From assembly GCA_947570135.1 (NCBI GenBank), contig CANOTP010000006.1, positions 39,696 to 103,695 on the forward strand: a DNA stretch of 64,000 nucleotides, given 5' to 3'. This document shows positions 34,191 through 43,537 of this stretch, one piece after another; position 1 is the stretch's first letter; each line of letters starts with the position of its first letter. Under the pieces are notes generated by a model, which was not told the origin of the DNA, did not search any database, and saw only the letters and a program-made list of their open reading frames with translations. Origin of the DNA: an uncultured Candidatus Melainabacteria bacterium. Lineage in GTDB: Bacteria > Cyanobacteriota > Vampirovibrionia > Gastranaerophilales > Gastranaerophilaceae. A program made the translations under genes and the position numbers.

Positions 34191-35492
34191 ATGAATATTC
34201 AAGAACGTTTAGACAGCATAAACGCAGTTATTAAAAATATTGCAGAATTTATTCAAACCGATGAAAATATAAAAACCGATTTTAATGAGTACTTAAGAAC
34301 TATCGGCGCTAATTCTAAAAACGGTGTACCTTTGCAGACTGCGTGTTTCAGTTATATCTTAGAAAGAAACCTGGGAGAAGATTTAAAAAGTATTCCTCAG
34401 CTTTATCTTGAAAGCAATAAAGGGCTTGATAAAGATGTAAAAGATGTCGTAAACGCGATTGATGAATCAATTTCTTCCGTGTTTGAGATTAAAAAGGTTA
34501 CAAAAACAGGTTTTGAACTTCTTAATATCGTTAATGAGCGCAAATATATGATTACCTCACTGATGAAAATGACTTCATTCAGAGGTTTGGGTTCAGGTGA
34601 TTATATTATTGCCCGTATCGTTAATATTAATGGCGATTACTTCCTGTTAGAAATCTCAGGTGTTCTTCCTGCAACTAAAAAAGATGACGCTTACCGTTTT
34701 GCGGTTGCAAAGATTATCCAAAATCCTGAGTTGGTTTACCTTGACAATCCTGAAAAACAAAAAGAAATAGAAGAAGATGTTGCTGATATTTATAAAAAGT
34801 TTGTTGACTTTTTTGGAACAACAGAAATTATTACAACCAACAAAAACGCTGACGCCTTAATCGGTGTATTTAACGATTACGCAGAAGAAGGTACTAAGTC
34901 TGATTTTTCCGAGCTTGTGGTTGAACCTGAAGAGTATAAATTCTTTAGCGTAAATGAATTTAATAACTCTTACGATAACTTCTTGGAAAATTCACTCGGC
35001 GGATTTTCTTCTCATAAGGAAACTTACGATGTAGGTATTATCTATGATGAAGAGTTAGGATTGTACGCAATTCCTTTCTTCGGTACCTTTAACAAGATTT
35101 TCGAAGTTAAGGATTATACAAAGGTTATTAACTATGATTCTTGTATTAAATACTTCCTTCAAAATGATAAATACAGCGCAAACCTTATCAGAGCGGTTGC
35201 TTCTAAACACAAAAACTTTATGGAAATAGTTAACGCCGTTCTTGCTAAGAATTATACATTAGAAGAATTACTCAAAAAATACAAAAGAAGATATATTAAT
35301 AATAAGATTATATCTTCAACTACCGCATTATATCGTTCTAACGCTTTTTCAAGCACACTTGGTATAATTGAAGATAACGAATCAAGACCTCAGATTGACA
35401 CAACACAAAAAATCGGCAGAAATGATCCATGTCCGTGCGGCAGCGGCAAAAAATACAAAAAATGCTGCGGAGCTGCCGTTCTTCAAAGCTAG
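34191..35492 (+). CDS. SEC-C motif protein
   Basis: The first ~395 of 433 residues match no family I recognise: mostly helical and acidic, with a central beta-containing part. The last 25 residues form a SEC-C zinc motif ([20 protein letters not shown]), as in SecA tails and many stand-alone adaptor proteins. It is probably a metal-binding adaptor for the ribosome or secretion. It has a GGGAGAAAG ribosome-binding site and lies six bases before recN. Confidence 0.85.
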   Translation: MNIQERLDSINAVIKNIAEFIQTDENIKTDFNEYLRTIGANSKNGVPLQTACFSYILERNLGEDLKSIPQLYLESNKGLDKDVKDVVNAIDESISSVFEIKKVTKTGFELLNIVNERKYMITSLMKMTSFRGLGSGDYIIARIVNINGDYFLLEISGVLPATKKDDAYRFAVAKIIQNPELVYLDNPEKQKEIEEDVADIYKKFVDFFGTTEIITTNKNADALIGVFNDYAEEGTKSDFSELVVEPEEYKFFSVNEFNNSYDNFLENSLGGFSSHKETYDVGIIYDEELGLYAIPFFGTFNKIFEVKDYTKVINYDSCIKYFLQNDKYSANLIRAVASKHKNFMEIVNAVLAKNYTLEELLKKYKRRYINNKIISSTTALYRSNAFSSTLGIIEDNESRPQIDTTQKIGRNDPCPCGSGKKYKKCCGAAVLQS

Positions 35493-35498
35493 GAAATT

Positions 35499-37151
35499 AT
35501 GATAAAACAGTTAAAACTAAAAAATTACATATTAATAGATGAACTGTGCGCGAATTTTGATAACCGCCTTAATATTATCACAGGTGAAACGGGTGCAGGT
35601 AAAAGTATTCTGTTAAATGCAATTGATTTGGTTTTTTCTTCGCGCGTATCAAAAGATGTGATAAAAACAGGGTGCGATAAGGCTTGTATCGAGATTACTC
35701 TTGATAATACAAAGCATGATTTGTCAAAGCTTTTTGAAGAAAACGGGATTGATAATTGGGGCTCAGAAGTTATTATAACAAAAGAAATTACCCAAAGTTC
35801 GGTGCGATCAAGGATTAACGGAACTCTTGTGAACCAGGAGATGCTGAAAAATTTAAGAACCTTGTTTGTTGATATTCACTCTCAGCACCAGACGTATACT
35901 TTCTTGCAGCCGCAATATCATATTAATTTGCTTGATTCATACGGAAAAGAAGATTACGGAAAGCTTTTAGAGGATTACCGCACGCTTTATTCAAAGTATG
36001 AAGGGTTACAAAAGCAATTAGAAACCGCGAAAAATTCCGCTAATGCCACTGAATCCCAGATTGATTTTCTAAAATTTCAAATAAATGAGATTGAAGAAGT
36101 TAATATCCAGGGTGTAAATGAAGATGAAGACCTTTCGCAAGAACTTGAGGTGCTTGCAAATGCGGAAAAACTTAAAGATTTAACGGGAAGTTCTTATTGG
36201 GCAATAAACGGTGATGACGGCTCTATTTTAGAGGCTTTATCAAAGATTAAATATGATATTTCAAAAGCCGTATCATTTGACCCGAAACTTGAACCGTTGA
36301 GTCAGCAATTTTTAGATGCAATGGAGAATTTGCGCGATATATCATCTGAATTAAGGGATTACAGCCAAAGCCTTGATAACGATACCGCGCGTTTAGATGA
36401 AATTCAGGAACGATTGTTCTTAATGGATAAATTAAAACGCAAATACGGCGGAACTTTAGAGTCAGTTTTAAAAAGTTATGAAGAATTTAGTGCAGAATTA
36501 TCCAATATTGAATACTCAACAAAAAATGTCGAAGAGTTGGAAAAAGAGATAAAAACAGTTCATTCCGAGCTTACTGTCTTAGCCGCTCAAATTACGGAAA
36601 ATCGCAGTAACTACGCTCAAGTATTATCAATATTGATTCAGGATAAATTAGCTGTTCTTGAACTTCCAAAAGCTCGTTTTGAAATAAGGATTACACCGAA
36701 AATTTTATCCTCAAACGGAGCAGATAACGTTGAATTTATGATTTCAACAAATGTTTCCGAAGACTTAAAACCTCTTGCAAAAGTAGCATCAGGCGGTGAA
36801 ATTTCACGTGTTATGCTTGCCATAAAATCAATTTTTGCTCAAAACGATGAAATTGATACCGTAATTTTTGATGAAATTGATACCGGGATTTCAGGAAAAG
36901 CAACTCAAAGTGTGGCTGATGAAATGGTGGAATTAAGTAAATCTCATCAAATTATAATTATTACTCACCAGGCAATTATAGCCTCAAAAGCCGACAAACA
37001 CTTCTATGTGCGAAAATCTCAAGCCGATGAAACAAAAGTTGAAGTGTATGTCCTGACAGGAGATAATAAAATTAAAGCAATAGCAGAACTTGCAGGCGGT
37101 ACGATTAACGAGCAGTCAATAGAGTTTGCGAAATCGCTTATTGAAACGTAA
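35499..37151 (+). CDS. recN: DNA repair protein RecN
   Basis: This 550-residue SMC-like ATPase acts in double-strand-break repair. The Walker A ITGETGAGKSILLNAIDL (about 28-45), the HSQHQTYTFLQP block, central coiled coils (about 150-370), the ABC signature VASGGEISRVMLAIK and the Walker B DTVIFDEIDTGISG are all present, followed by IIIITHQAIIAS. Length and order are canonical. Confidence 0.96.
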   Translation: MIKQLKLKNYILIDELCANFDNRLNIITGETGAGKSILLNAIDLVFSSRVSKDVIKTGCDKACIEITLDNTKHDLSKLFEENGIDNWGSEVIITKEITQSSVRSRINGTLVNQEMLKNLRTLFVDIHSQHQTYTFLQPQYHINLLDSYGKEDYGKLLEDYRTLYSKYEGLQKQLETAKNSANATESQIDFLKFQINEIEEVNIQGVNEDEDLSQELEVLANAEKLKDLTGSSYWAINGDDGSILEALSKIKYDISKAVSFDPKLEPLSQQFLDAMENLRDISSELRDYSQSLDNDTARLDEIQERLFLMDKLKRKYGGTLESVLKSYEEFSAELSNIEYSTKNVEELEKEIKTVHSELTVLAAQITENRSNYAQVLSILIQDKLAVLELPKARFEIRITPKILSSNGADNVEFMISTNVSEDLKPLAKVASGGEISRVMLAIKSIFAQNDEIDTVIFDEIDTGISGKATQSVADEMVELSKSHQIIIITHQAIIASKADKHFYVRKSQADETKVEVYVLTGDNKIKAIAELAGGTINEQSIEFAKSLIET

Positions 37152-37172
37152 TTAAGAAGAGGAGGAGAGTAT

Positions 37173-38459
37173 ATGATTTGTCCAAAATGTAACATTGCAC
37201 TTGAAACTTTGCGTATAAAAAGTGTGACGGTTTATTATTGTAAAACTTGTAAAGCTATGTGGATTTCGTTTCCTATGCTTAAGAAAATCGGAGCCATACT
37301 GGATTTAAAATCCGAACTTGTTAATCCTGTTGAAATGGAACCTATTAATGTAAAAGAAGCACCAAGGAATTGTCCTGAATGCGGGAAATCAATGGATAAG
37401 GTTTATTTTAACGGAACTCTTGTTGATAAGTGTTCGGAATGTAACGGTGTTTGGTTTGATAACGGTGAATTATCAAAATATTTCGGGTTCTTTATGAAAA
37501 ATCCTGCAAGATTAACTGATAATGTAACCTTTATTAAAGAAAATTGCAGTGTAGAACCTAAAAAAGAACCTGAATTTCACGAACCTGAAATCCAAAGTAA
37601 AGAATTTGAAAAACCTATTGGCAGTGTTAACGGATTTTTTGTCGCGGCAATTTTGCTTATTGTTGTTCTTATTTCTATTTTTGGATTGTTAGTTATTCCT
37701 ATGTTTGCAGCACTTGTTCCGATTTTAGTTATTATATGTGTGTTTGTCTGTGCGGGATTTAAGATTTTAAAACCGCAGGAAGCTTTTGTTTTAACTCTTT
37801 TCGGTAAATATGTCGGAACTCTTCGCGGTGCAGGTTTCCATTGGATTAACCCGCTTGCGGTCAGTGTAACTCCGTTTGTTCCTGTTTCATTAAAAGCCAT
37901 GACTTTAGAAAACGGCAAGCAAAAAATTAATGACCAAATGGGAAATCCTATCGAAGTCGGAATTATCGTAATTTGGGAAGTTCAGGATACCGCAAAAGCT
38001 ATTTTTAATGTTGAAGATTACAAATCATTCATTTCTGTTCAAAGTGACTCGGCATTGAGAAATATCGTTAGAATGTATCCTTACGATGCGCCTGAAGCTT
38101 CGGGGGTTCAATCACTTCGCGGCGACAGTGCGGAAATTTCCGCTAAATTAAAAGCTGAAATTCAGCGTAATGTAAAAGTTGCAGGTATAAGAGTTGTTGA
38201 TGCCAAAATTACACACCTTGCTTATGCTCCTGAAATTGCGGTTGCAATGTTGCAAAGACAGCAGGCTACAGCTGTTATTGATGCTAAAAAAGCAATTGTA
38301 GACGGAGCTGTCAGCATGGTTGAAATGGCATTAAACAGATTAAATGAAAATAATGTAGTTCAGCTTGATGACGTTGAAAAAGCCAAAATGGTTAATAACC
38401 TGCTTGTAATACTTTGCAGTAATAAAGAAGCTCAACCTGTTATCGGTAACAGGCACTAA
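37173..38459 (+). CDS. Fusion of two TFIIB-like zinc ribbons to an SPFH/band-7 domain
   Basis: This 428-residue protein has two zf-TFIIB type zinc ribbons at residues 3-26 (C3, C6, C23, C26) and 67-90 (C67, C70, C87, C90, then NGVWFDNGEL). A charged linker and a long hydrophobic region (about 155-195) follow. An SPFH/stomatin-like domain covers about 197-385 (KPQEAFVLTLFGKYVGTLRGAGFHWINPL). The C-terminal segment resembles those of flotillin-like proteins (LQRQQATAVIDAKKAIVDGA). SPFH proteins scaffold membrane microdomains and bind proteases. The fusion is unusual. A terminator follows (38467-38497). Confidence 0.88.
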   Translation: MICPKCNIALETLRIKSVTVYYCKTCKAMWISFPMLKKIGAILDLKSELVNPVEMEPINVKEAPRNCPECGKSMDKVYFNGTLVDKCSECNGVWFDNGELSKYFGFFMKNPARLTDNVTFIKENCSVEPKKEPEFHEPEIQSKEFEKPIGSVNGFFVAAILLIVVLISIFGLLVIPMFAALVPILVIICVFVCAGFKILKPQEAFVLTLFGKYVGTLRGAGFHWINPLAVSVTPFVPVSLKAMTLENGKQKINDQMGNPIEVGIIVIWEVQDTAKAIFNVEDYKSFISVQSDSALRNIVRMYPYDAPEASGVQSLRGDSAEISAKLKAEIQRNVKVAGIRVVDAKITHLAYAPEIAVAMLQRQQATAVIDAKKAIVDGAVSMVEMALNRLNENNVVQLDDVEKAKMVNNLLVILCSNKEAQPVIGNRH

Positions 38460-38466
38460 ATATTTT

Positions 38467-38497
38467 AGGGACGAAGCCTTTTGGCTTCGCCCTTTTT
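38467..38497 (+). terminator. Terminator after the zinc-ribbon/SPFH gene
   Basis: The stem GGG-A-CGAAGCC/GGCTTCG-CCC has a TTTT loop and a following T run. Confidence 0.85.
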
Positions 38498-38575
38498 AAT
38501 AAAAATAAAACTGATACAGAAATTGCTCCTATATCAGTGATGAAAGATGATGAATATTTACAACTATGAGTATGA

Positions 38576-39508
38576 TTAGTTTTCTATGTAATCCTTAAGA
38601 TGCGCAAATTTTTCGTTATGTCTTAACTTATTTATTGCACCCTCTTCTATTTGCCTTATTCTTTCTTTTGAATACCCGAGAAGGTTTCCCAGTTGAGCAA
38701 GAGTTTTCGGGGTTGATGAATTTATCCCGAATCGGTGTATCAGAACTTTTTGCTCACGTTCGGTTAATCCTTCCAACATTTGAGGTATTCCGTTTTGCAG
38801 TAAATCTTTTTTAGTCTGTTCCTCAGGTGAATTACATGATTTATCTTCAATATAATCACCTAAGCATAAATCATCCGTTACTGCGGTTTCTAAACTTATC
38901 GGTTCAAGCTGTATTGATTGCTTGATTTTTTTGAGTTTTAGAATACTTACATCCAAAAATTCTGCAAGTTCGGCTTCTGTCGGTTCTCTGTCAAGTTTTG
39001 CGGATAATTCGGTAAATGCTCGTTTGTATTTTCTTATTTTATCTGCCATGTGAACAGGGATTCTTATTGATTTTGAATTGTTTGCAATTGCTCGGATTAT
39101 TGATTGTTTAATCCACCAGGTCGCATAAGTCGAGAACTTGAAATTTTTTGAGTAATCAAATTTTTCAGCAGCTCTGATTAACCCGATTGAGCCTTCTTGT
39201 ACTAAATCCATGAATAGTACACCTTGTCCGACGTATTTTTTTGCGATACTTACAACAAGTCTTAGGTTTGCTTGTATAAGTTTTCGTTTTGCAATATCGG
39301 ATTTGTCTTCTTTAATCTGTCTGCCAAGATTTTTTTCCTCATCAGATTTTAGAAGTTTTATTTTTCCTATTTCTTTTAAATATGTTTGCAAAATATCATC
39401 TTCATGCGCTATTGCACTAAATGTTTTAATTTCATTATCTTCTGTTGTTTCAATTATTTCAGGACTGTATTTTTCACAGTCAAAATTTTGTGCTAAAGTA
39501 ACTCCCAC
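38576..39508 (-). CDS. RNA polymerase sigma factor, sigma-70 family (RpoD-like/group 2)
   Basis: The protein is 310 residues. Regions 1.2-2.4 are visible ([77 protein letters not shown]). Region 3 follows, then region 4 ([36 protein letters not shown]). The short N-terminus lacks region 1.1, as in group 2 factors. The start is GTG 39508: GGAGG lies five bases upstream, and the apparent earlier TTG is part of that ribosome-binding site. It carries promoter element copy d. Confidence 0.93.
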   Translation of the reverse strand: MGVTLAQNFDCEKYSPEIIETTEDNEIKTFSAIAHEDDILQTYLKEIGKIKLLKSDEEKNLGRQIKEDKSDIAKRKLIQANLRLVVSIAKKYVGQGVLFMDLVQEGSIGLIRAAEKFDYSKNFKFSTYATWWIKQSIIRAIANNSKSIRIPVHMADKIRKYKRAFTELSAKLDREPTEAELAEFLDVSILKLKKIKQSIQLEPISLETAVTDDLCLGDYIEDKSCNSPEEQTKKDLLQNGIPQMLEGLTEREQKVLIHRFGINSSTPKTLAQLGNLLGYSKERIRQIEEGAINKLRHNEKFAHLKDYIEN

Positions 39509-39536
39509 ATTTACCTCCAACTACTATTTATAAATC

Positions 39537-39555
39537 CTTACACTCATATAGACGA
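39537..39555 (-). promoter_or_regulatory. Recurrent promoter element upstream of the sigma factor (copy d)
   Basis: TCGTCTATATGAGTGTAAG on the minus strand lies 28 bases before GTG 39508. It matches copy b at 16 of 19 positions. Confidence 0.55.
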
Positions 39556-39585
39556 AAGTTTTTCAAAAAAGTTTCAATAAATCTC

Positions 39586-39614
39586 TTGACATTAAATTTT
39601 GTTCTTGATAATAT
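39586..39614 (+). promoter_or_regulatory. Canonical sigma-70 promoter for tRNA-Val
   Basis: TTGACA (39586-39591), 17 bases, then TAATAT (39609-39614); the mature tRNA starts 50 bases later. Confidence 0.8.
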
Positions 39615-39664
39615 AAATCTTGCGAAGAGCAATAACACAATAGTTGAAGATTAAATAGTAATGT

Positions 39665-39740
39665 GGGTGTTTAGCTCAGTTGGTAGAGCGTCTCCCTTAC
39701 AAGGAGAGGGTCGGGGGTTCAAGTCCCTCAACACCCACCA
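39665..39740 (+). tRNA. tRNA-Val (anticodon TAC)
   Basis: This 76-base tRNA includes an encoded CCA. The acceptor stem is GGGTGTT/AACACCC, the D arm contains AGTTGGTAGA, the anticodon arm is TCTCC-CTTACAA-GGAGA, and the T arm has GTTCAAG with one G-T pair in its stem. A terminator follows four bases later. Confidence 0.96.
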
Positions 39741-39743
39741 TTT

Positions 39744-39772
39744 AAAAAGAATCCAAACGGATTCTTTTTTTT
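39744..39772 (+). terminator. Terminator of tRNA-Val
   Basis: AAAGAATCC-AAAC-GGATTCTTT hairpin with a T8 tail. Confidence 0.85.
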
Positions 39773-39787
39773 ATTTGTCTATAATTT

Positions 39788-39815
39788 AAAAGCGGCCTTT
39801 CGGCCGCCTTTTTTA
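39788..39815 (-). terminator. Terminator of the lipoprotein gene
   Basis: GCGGCC/GGCCGC stem with a four-base loop; A-rich and T-rich flanks allow use in both directions, but it lies just after the minus-strand lipoprotein gene. Confidence 0.75.
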
Positions 39816-39817
39816 TC

Positions 39818-40693
39818 TTACACTATATTATCAACGTTATCCATTCGCTTTTGGGTTTCGTGTTTTAGGATTTTTCTTGTCATATAAACAAGTAAACCTA
39901 CTCCCAGCAGAATTATGAACGCAATTGCAAAGCCACTGTATCTTACATATTGAAGCTTAATTTGCGTCGGTTCGTTTTCTTTAACTTTCCATGTATAAAC
40001 ATTACCTTCAAAGTTTGAATCAGCGTTGTTGTATGACGCAAATGACGGGACTTTTATTGATATTTCCATATTAAGTTTTTGAGGTTCTTGCGGAATTTCT
40101 TTGTTAAGTTCTTCTCTTGCCTCATTTGTAAATTGTTTAGTATCTTCATCTAAGTTTGACTCAATTGAATCTTCTCTGTCCAGAGGAGCTTCCATTTCCG
40201 ACATGTCACCGTATTTTTGATAGTATTCTGGTTGAAGCCCTTTTGCATCAGGGGTTTCTGTTTTATCTTCAATTACTGTAATTTTATCCTGATTAGCCTT
40301 GTAATCGAAAGTTAAATCAATATTGTATGAAGATATAAGGAAGTTTTTCTTAATTTCAATAAATCGCCCGCTATCAAGATTTGTTGTGAACCCTAAAGAT
40401 GATAAGTCAAGATCTTGGTTTGAAAGATTAGGAACTTTTTTTGTGGCTTTAATACTTGAACTTTCTTTATCAAATACAGTTTCAACTTTGTATTTGTCGT
40501 CAAGGAAGTTTTCATAATTTTTCATTATTGATTGAGCCGTTGCATCTTTAACCTCGTTAAGTTTACCTTGATATGTAAGTTCTGTTACGACTTGTGCTGA
40601 TTTATTGTCATCGATTGTTATTTCAGTATTAACATTTGCGCATCCTGTCAGCATAGGAGTCAAAATAATAAGTGATAATAACATTTTTTTCAT
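39818..40693 (-). CDS. Membrane-anchored lipoprotein
   Basis: This 291-residue protein has a lipoprotein signal peptide with lipobox LTGC (Cys18). An extracytoplasmic domain, with a beta-rich N-terminal half (NTEITIDDNKSAQVVTELTYQG), is followed by a C-terminal membrane helix (about 255-275, FAIAFIILLGVGLLVYM) and a basic tail. The layout resembles the LppM/DUF3153 family found in Cyanobacteria and actinobacteria, but the match is only by pattern. Function unknown. An SD-like GGGGAGAG lies upstream of ATG 40693. Confidence 0.75.
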   Translation of the reverse strand: MKKMLLSLIILTPMLTGCANVNTEITIDDNKSAQVVTELTYQGKLNEVKDATAQSIMKNYENFLDDKYKVETVFDKESSSIKATKKVPNLSNQDLDLSSLGFTTNLDSGRFIEIKKNFLISSYNIDLTFDYKANQDKITVIEDKTETPDAKGLQPEYYQKYGDMSEMEAPLDREDSIESNLDEDTKQFTNEAREELNKEIPQEPQKLNMEISIKVPSFASYNNADSNFEGNVYTWKVKENEPTQIKLQYVRYSGFAIAFIILLGVGLLVYMTRKILKHETQKRMDNVDNIV

Positions 40694-40775
40694 AGCTAAC
40701 TCTCCCCTGTGTCTTATTATAAGATTATGATATCATAATTCTTTGTATATGTTAAATTATAAAGAATATTTAAGG

Positions 40776-40790
40776 TATAATACTTGTATG
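40776..40790 (+). promoter_or_regulatory. Leaderless -10 box before the TrmA-family gene
   Basis: TATAAT (40776-40781) is followed by six bases and the ATG at 40788. No ribosome-binding site is present. Confidence 0.55.
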
Positions 40791-42137
40791 AAAATTAATG
40801 ATGAATATGACTTAAGAATAGAAAAGATGACAAATTCAGGTGCAGGGCTTGGCAGAGTTGAAGATATGGTTGTTTTTGTCGAGAATACTTGTCCCGAGGA
40901 TTTAGTCAAGGTAAAGATTTCAAAAGTTAACAAATCTTTTGCAAATGCAAATATTGTAGAAATTATTGAGCCGTCTAAATACAGAGTAAAACCGTTTTGT
41001 CCTATGCAAAAAGTTTGCGGAGCATGCCGGTTTCAATATATAGATTATAGTTACCAGCTAAAGGTGAAAAAAGAGATAACCGAAGATGCAATAAGAAAAA
41101 TCGGTGGCTTAGACATTAAAATTGAGGATACGATACCAAGTCCCGAGATTAAAAGCTACCGCTGTAAGATTCAATATCCGATATCAAGGACGAAAAATTC
41201 AGGCAGAATCCTTGCAGGGTACTATAAACCGAAAAGTCATGAAATTGTTAATATTAAGTATTGTCCTATTCAGCCTGAGATTTGTGACAAAATTATTGAA
41301 TTTATCAGACAAAGAGCGTTTGACTACGGTATTTCAGGGTTTATGGAGAAAAATCACACAGGTGATTTAAGGCATGTTGTAATACGTAGTTCAAAGTATA
41401 CGGGTAAAAACCTTGTGGTGCTTGTTGTTAATGCTACAAAAACGTTTGACAGGCTGAATGATTTTGCAAAAGCCATATATGATGAATTTGAAGAAGTGTC
41501 GGGAGTTTGTGTAAATTTCAATTCAAAAAAAACTAATGTAATTCTTGGTTCTAAATCGGAATGTCTTGTCGGGTGTGATTATATAGAAGAAAAAATCACA
41601 GATAAGGTTTTCAGAATCGGTGCTAATACTTTCTTTCAGGTTAACCCGAAAAGTGCCGAAAATATCTTCAAATATGTAAAAAATTATATCGCGGATAATT
41701 TTGAAACACCGCAGGTGCTTGATGCTTACGCAGGAATTACATCTTTTGGCATAGTTGTATCGGATGTTTGCAAAAAAGTTGTCAGTGTTGAAGAAAATAA
41801 AGAATCATGTGATTTAGCAAGAACAGTTGCTGTTGAAAACGGTGTAAATAATGTTGAAATTCATAATATGGATGCAGGAAAGTTTTTTGCTAAAGAAAAG
41901 CGTAAGTTTGATGTTGTAATTCTTGATCCTCCAAGAAAAGGCTGCACGGAAGAATCCTTAAACGAGGCATTAAGACTATCAAAAGACACAATTATATATG
42001 TAAGTTGTAATCCTGCAACATTAGCACGTGATTTGAAATATTTAACCGAAAAAGGAGCTAAAGTTCAAAGCATTCAACCGTTTGACATGTTCTGTCACAC
42101 TTATCATGTTGAAAATGTTGCGATAATTAAGAATTAG
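40788..42137 (+). CDS. 23S rRNA (uracil-5-)-methyltransferase, RlmD/TrmA family
   Basis: The protein is 449 residues: a TRAM domain (about 1-55), a four-Cys iron-sulphur cluster motif (FCPMQKVCGACRFQ, then YCPIQ), and a SAM-dependent methyltransferase domain with VLDAYAGITSFGI, VILDPPRKGC (catalytic Cys) and YVSCNPATLARDL. It makes 5-methyluridine in 23S rRNA; which uridine cannot be said. The frame opens 15 codons upstream, but the TATAAT at 40776 lies inside that extension, so ATG 40788 with a leaderless transcript is preferred. Confidence 0.92.
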   Translation: MKINDEYDLRIEKMTNSGAGLGRVEDMVVFVENTCPEDLVKVKISKVNKSFANANIVEIIEPSKYRVKPFCPMQKVCGACRFQYIDYSYQLKVKKEITEDAIRKIGGLDIKIEDTIPSPEIKSYRCKIQYPISRTKNSGRILAGYYKPKSHEIVNIKYCPIQPEICDKIIEFIRQRAFDYGISGFMEKNHTGDLRHVVIRSSKYTGKNLVVLVVNATKTFDRLNDFAKAIYDEFEEVSGVCVNFNSKKTNVILGSKSECLVGCDYIEEKITDKVFRIGANTFFQVNPKSAENIFKYVKNYIADNFETPQVLDAYAGITSFGIVVSDVCKKVVSVEENKESCDLARTVAVENGVNNVEIHNMDAGKFFAKEKRKFDVVILDPPRKGCTEESLNEALRLSKDTIIYVSCNPATLARDLKYLTEKGAKVQSIQPFDMFCHTYHVENVAIIKN

Positions 42138-43377
42138 TTCGGACATTTTCTTTTGGTCCGTATTTTTTAATTGTTGCATCAATATCGTTTTGAACCTTTA
42201 TAATGGTATCTAAATCATCCATTCTTTTACGTTTTATTTCTTCAATAAGTTCTTTTCGTGCTTTTGAGATGTCTGATGCGTATATTGTTTTGTCATGTCT
42301 TTCCTGATATGTCGGAGTTTCTTTTATCATTTCCACGATTTTTTCATCGCAATCATTAGATTTAATCTTCTCTATTTCTGCTTTATAGTGTAAAGGTATT
42401 TTATTTCTGATACCTTCGGATAAACCTTTCAAAGACAAGGTTTCAGTTTGGGTAAGTTCAACCGGCAGTCTGAAAGGATCATTAACGTAATCTGCATTTT
42501 TTGCATTAGTAAATAAAGGTATAGAAATTTTTGAGCATAAAATATTTGAAATAATTTTAATATTATTTTTTACTCTTTGCGCAGGCGAATGCTGTTCCGG
42601 GTTATTAATCTTAGCAATATGTAAGGTATCTTTTAATTCTCGTCTGATATTGTATGAATATTTTGATTCGTCAATTTTAGCTTTTGCGGTTTCTTTTCCA
42701 AACAGAATGATAACTTCCATCGGCGGAGCATTCTTTTTGGTTTTATCTTTTAATCTTAATTGAATATCTTCATAACCTGTTGGTAACGGATCGCTAACGT
42801 ATTTACGAAGTTCAGGTCTTAATCCTTGCAGTTCTTCTTGTGTTACATCGGCAAGTCTTATATCAAAATCTGGTTTTCTTGTTCCCGAAATTTTTGCTAT
42901 TTCGTAGCCCCTGCTGTCTAATTCGGTAATTATGTCATCAATTAATTTAAAGTCATGCGGATTTTTGACATATAAAGTAGAGCGGATTCTGTCCAGTGGT
43001 TTTGCCCCGCTTCTTATAAGTTTAGAAACAAAAGAATCTTTGCTTTTTACGGGTGAATGCTCACAGTATTCTCTGTCAAATTCTACTCCGCGGTCATTAA
43101 ATTTCATTGCTATGGATTCAAGGATATCCATTAATCTGTTTGAGTAAATAGTATATTCGGGAATTTTTTTCTCATAAGAGTGTTCTACAACATCAATCAT
43201 TGTAGTTGTTGCAGGTTTATTTTCATGCAGTTTATCTTTTTTCTTGGCAGTAAAGGATACCGTATCAGTTTTTAATTCAGTATGAATTAAAGGCACAACG
43301 CAAGTGTTGTACGAAAAATTTTGGTTATTGTTATATTTTTTTGTAAATAATGCGGGTGTTAAAAATTGTATATTCAT
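42127..43377 (-). CDS. RelA/SpoT-like nucleotidyltransferase-fold protein with a lineage-type leader
   Basis: In this 416-residue protein, residues ~115-230 resemble a RelA/SpoT synthetase core: KPLDRIRSTLYV, a DIRLADV strand, TGYEDIQLRL (like NGYxSLHL) and MEVIILFG (like VEIQIRT). The match is by pattern only. The C-terminus is helical and basic. The N-terminal ~50 residues (PLIHTELKTDTVSFTAKK) resemble the leader of the HNH protein at 14468-16438. It has an AAGGTAGGAA ribosome-binding site and ends 11 bases into the convergent methyltransferase gene. Alarmone synthesis is an inference; other nucleotidyl- or pyrophosphotransferases are possible. Confidence 0.55.
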   Translation of the reverse strand: MNIQFLTPALFTKKYNNNQNFSYNTCVVPLIHTELKTDTVSFTAKKKDKLHENKPATTTMIDVVEHSYEKKIPEYTIYSNRLMDILESIAMKFNDRGVEFDREYCEHSPVKSKDSFVSKLIRSGAKPLDRIRSTLYVKNPHDFKLIDDIITELDSRGYEIAKISGTRKPDFDIRLADVTQEELQGLRPELRKYVSDPLPTGYEDIQLRLKDKTKKNAPPMEVIILFGKETAKAKIDESKYSYNIRRELKDTLHIAKINNPEQHSPAQRVKNNIKIISNILCSKISIPLFTNAKNADYVNDPFRLPVELTQTETLSLKGLSEGIRNKIPLHYKAEIEKIKSNDCDEKIVEMIKETPTYQERHDKTIYASDISKARKELIEEIKRKRMDDLDTIIKVQNDIDATIKKYGPKENVRTNS

Positions 43378-43537
43378 GAAAATTCCTACCTTCTTTTTTA
43401 TGAAACCACGTAAAGAAAAAATTTTTACATTTTTGTAACATAAATTTACAAGTTTAAAATTTGGTCAAAAGATATGTTTGTATTATCATGTATGAGTACA
43501 GTTGTAATTAAGTTATAGTAAAATAAGGAGGGTTAAA

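Noticed and set aside
39501..39520. TTG start of the sigma factor at 39520
   Set aside because: The TTG is part of the TTGGAGG ribosome-binding site; GTG 39508 lies five bases after GGAGG.
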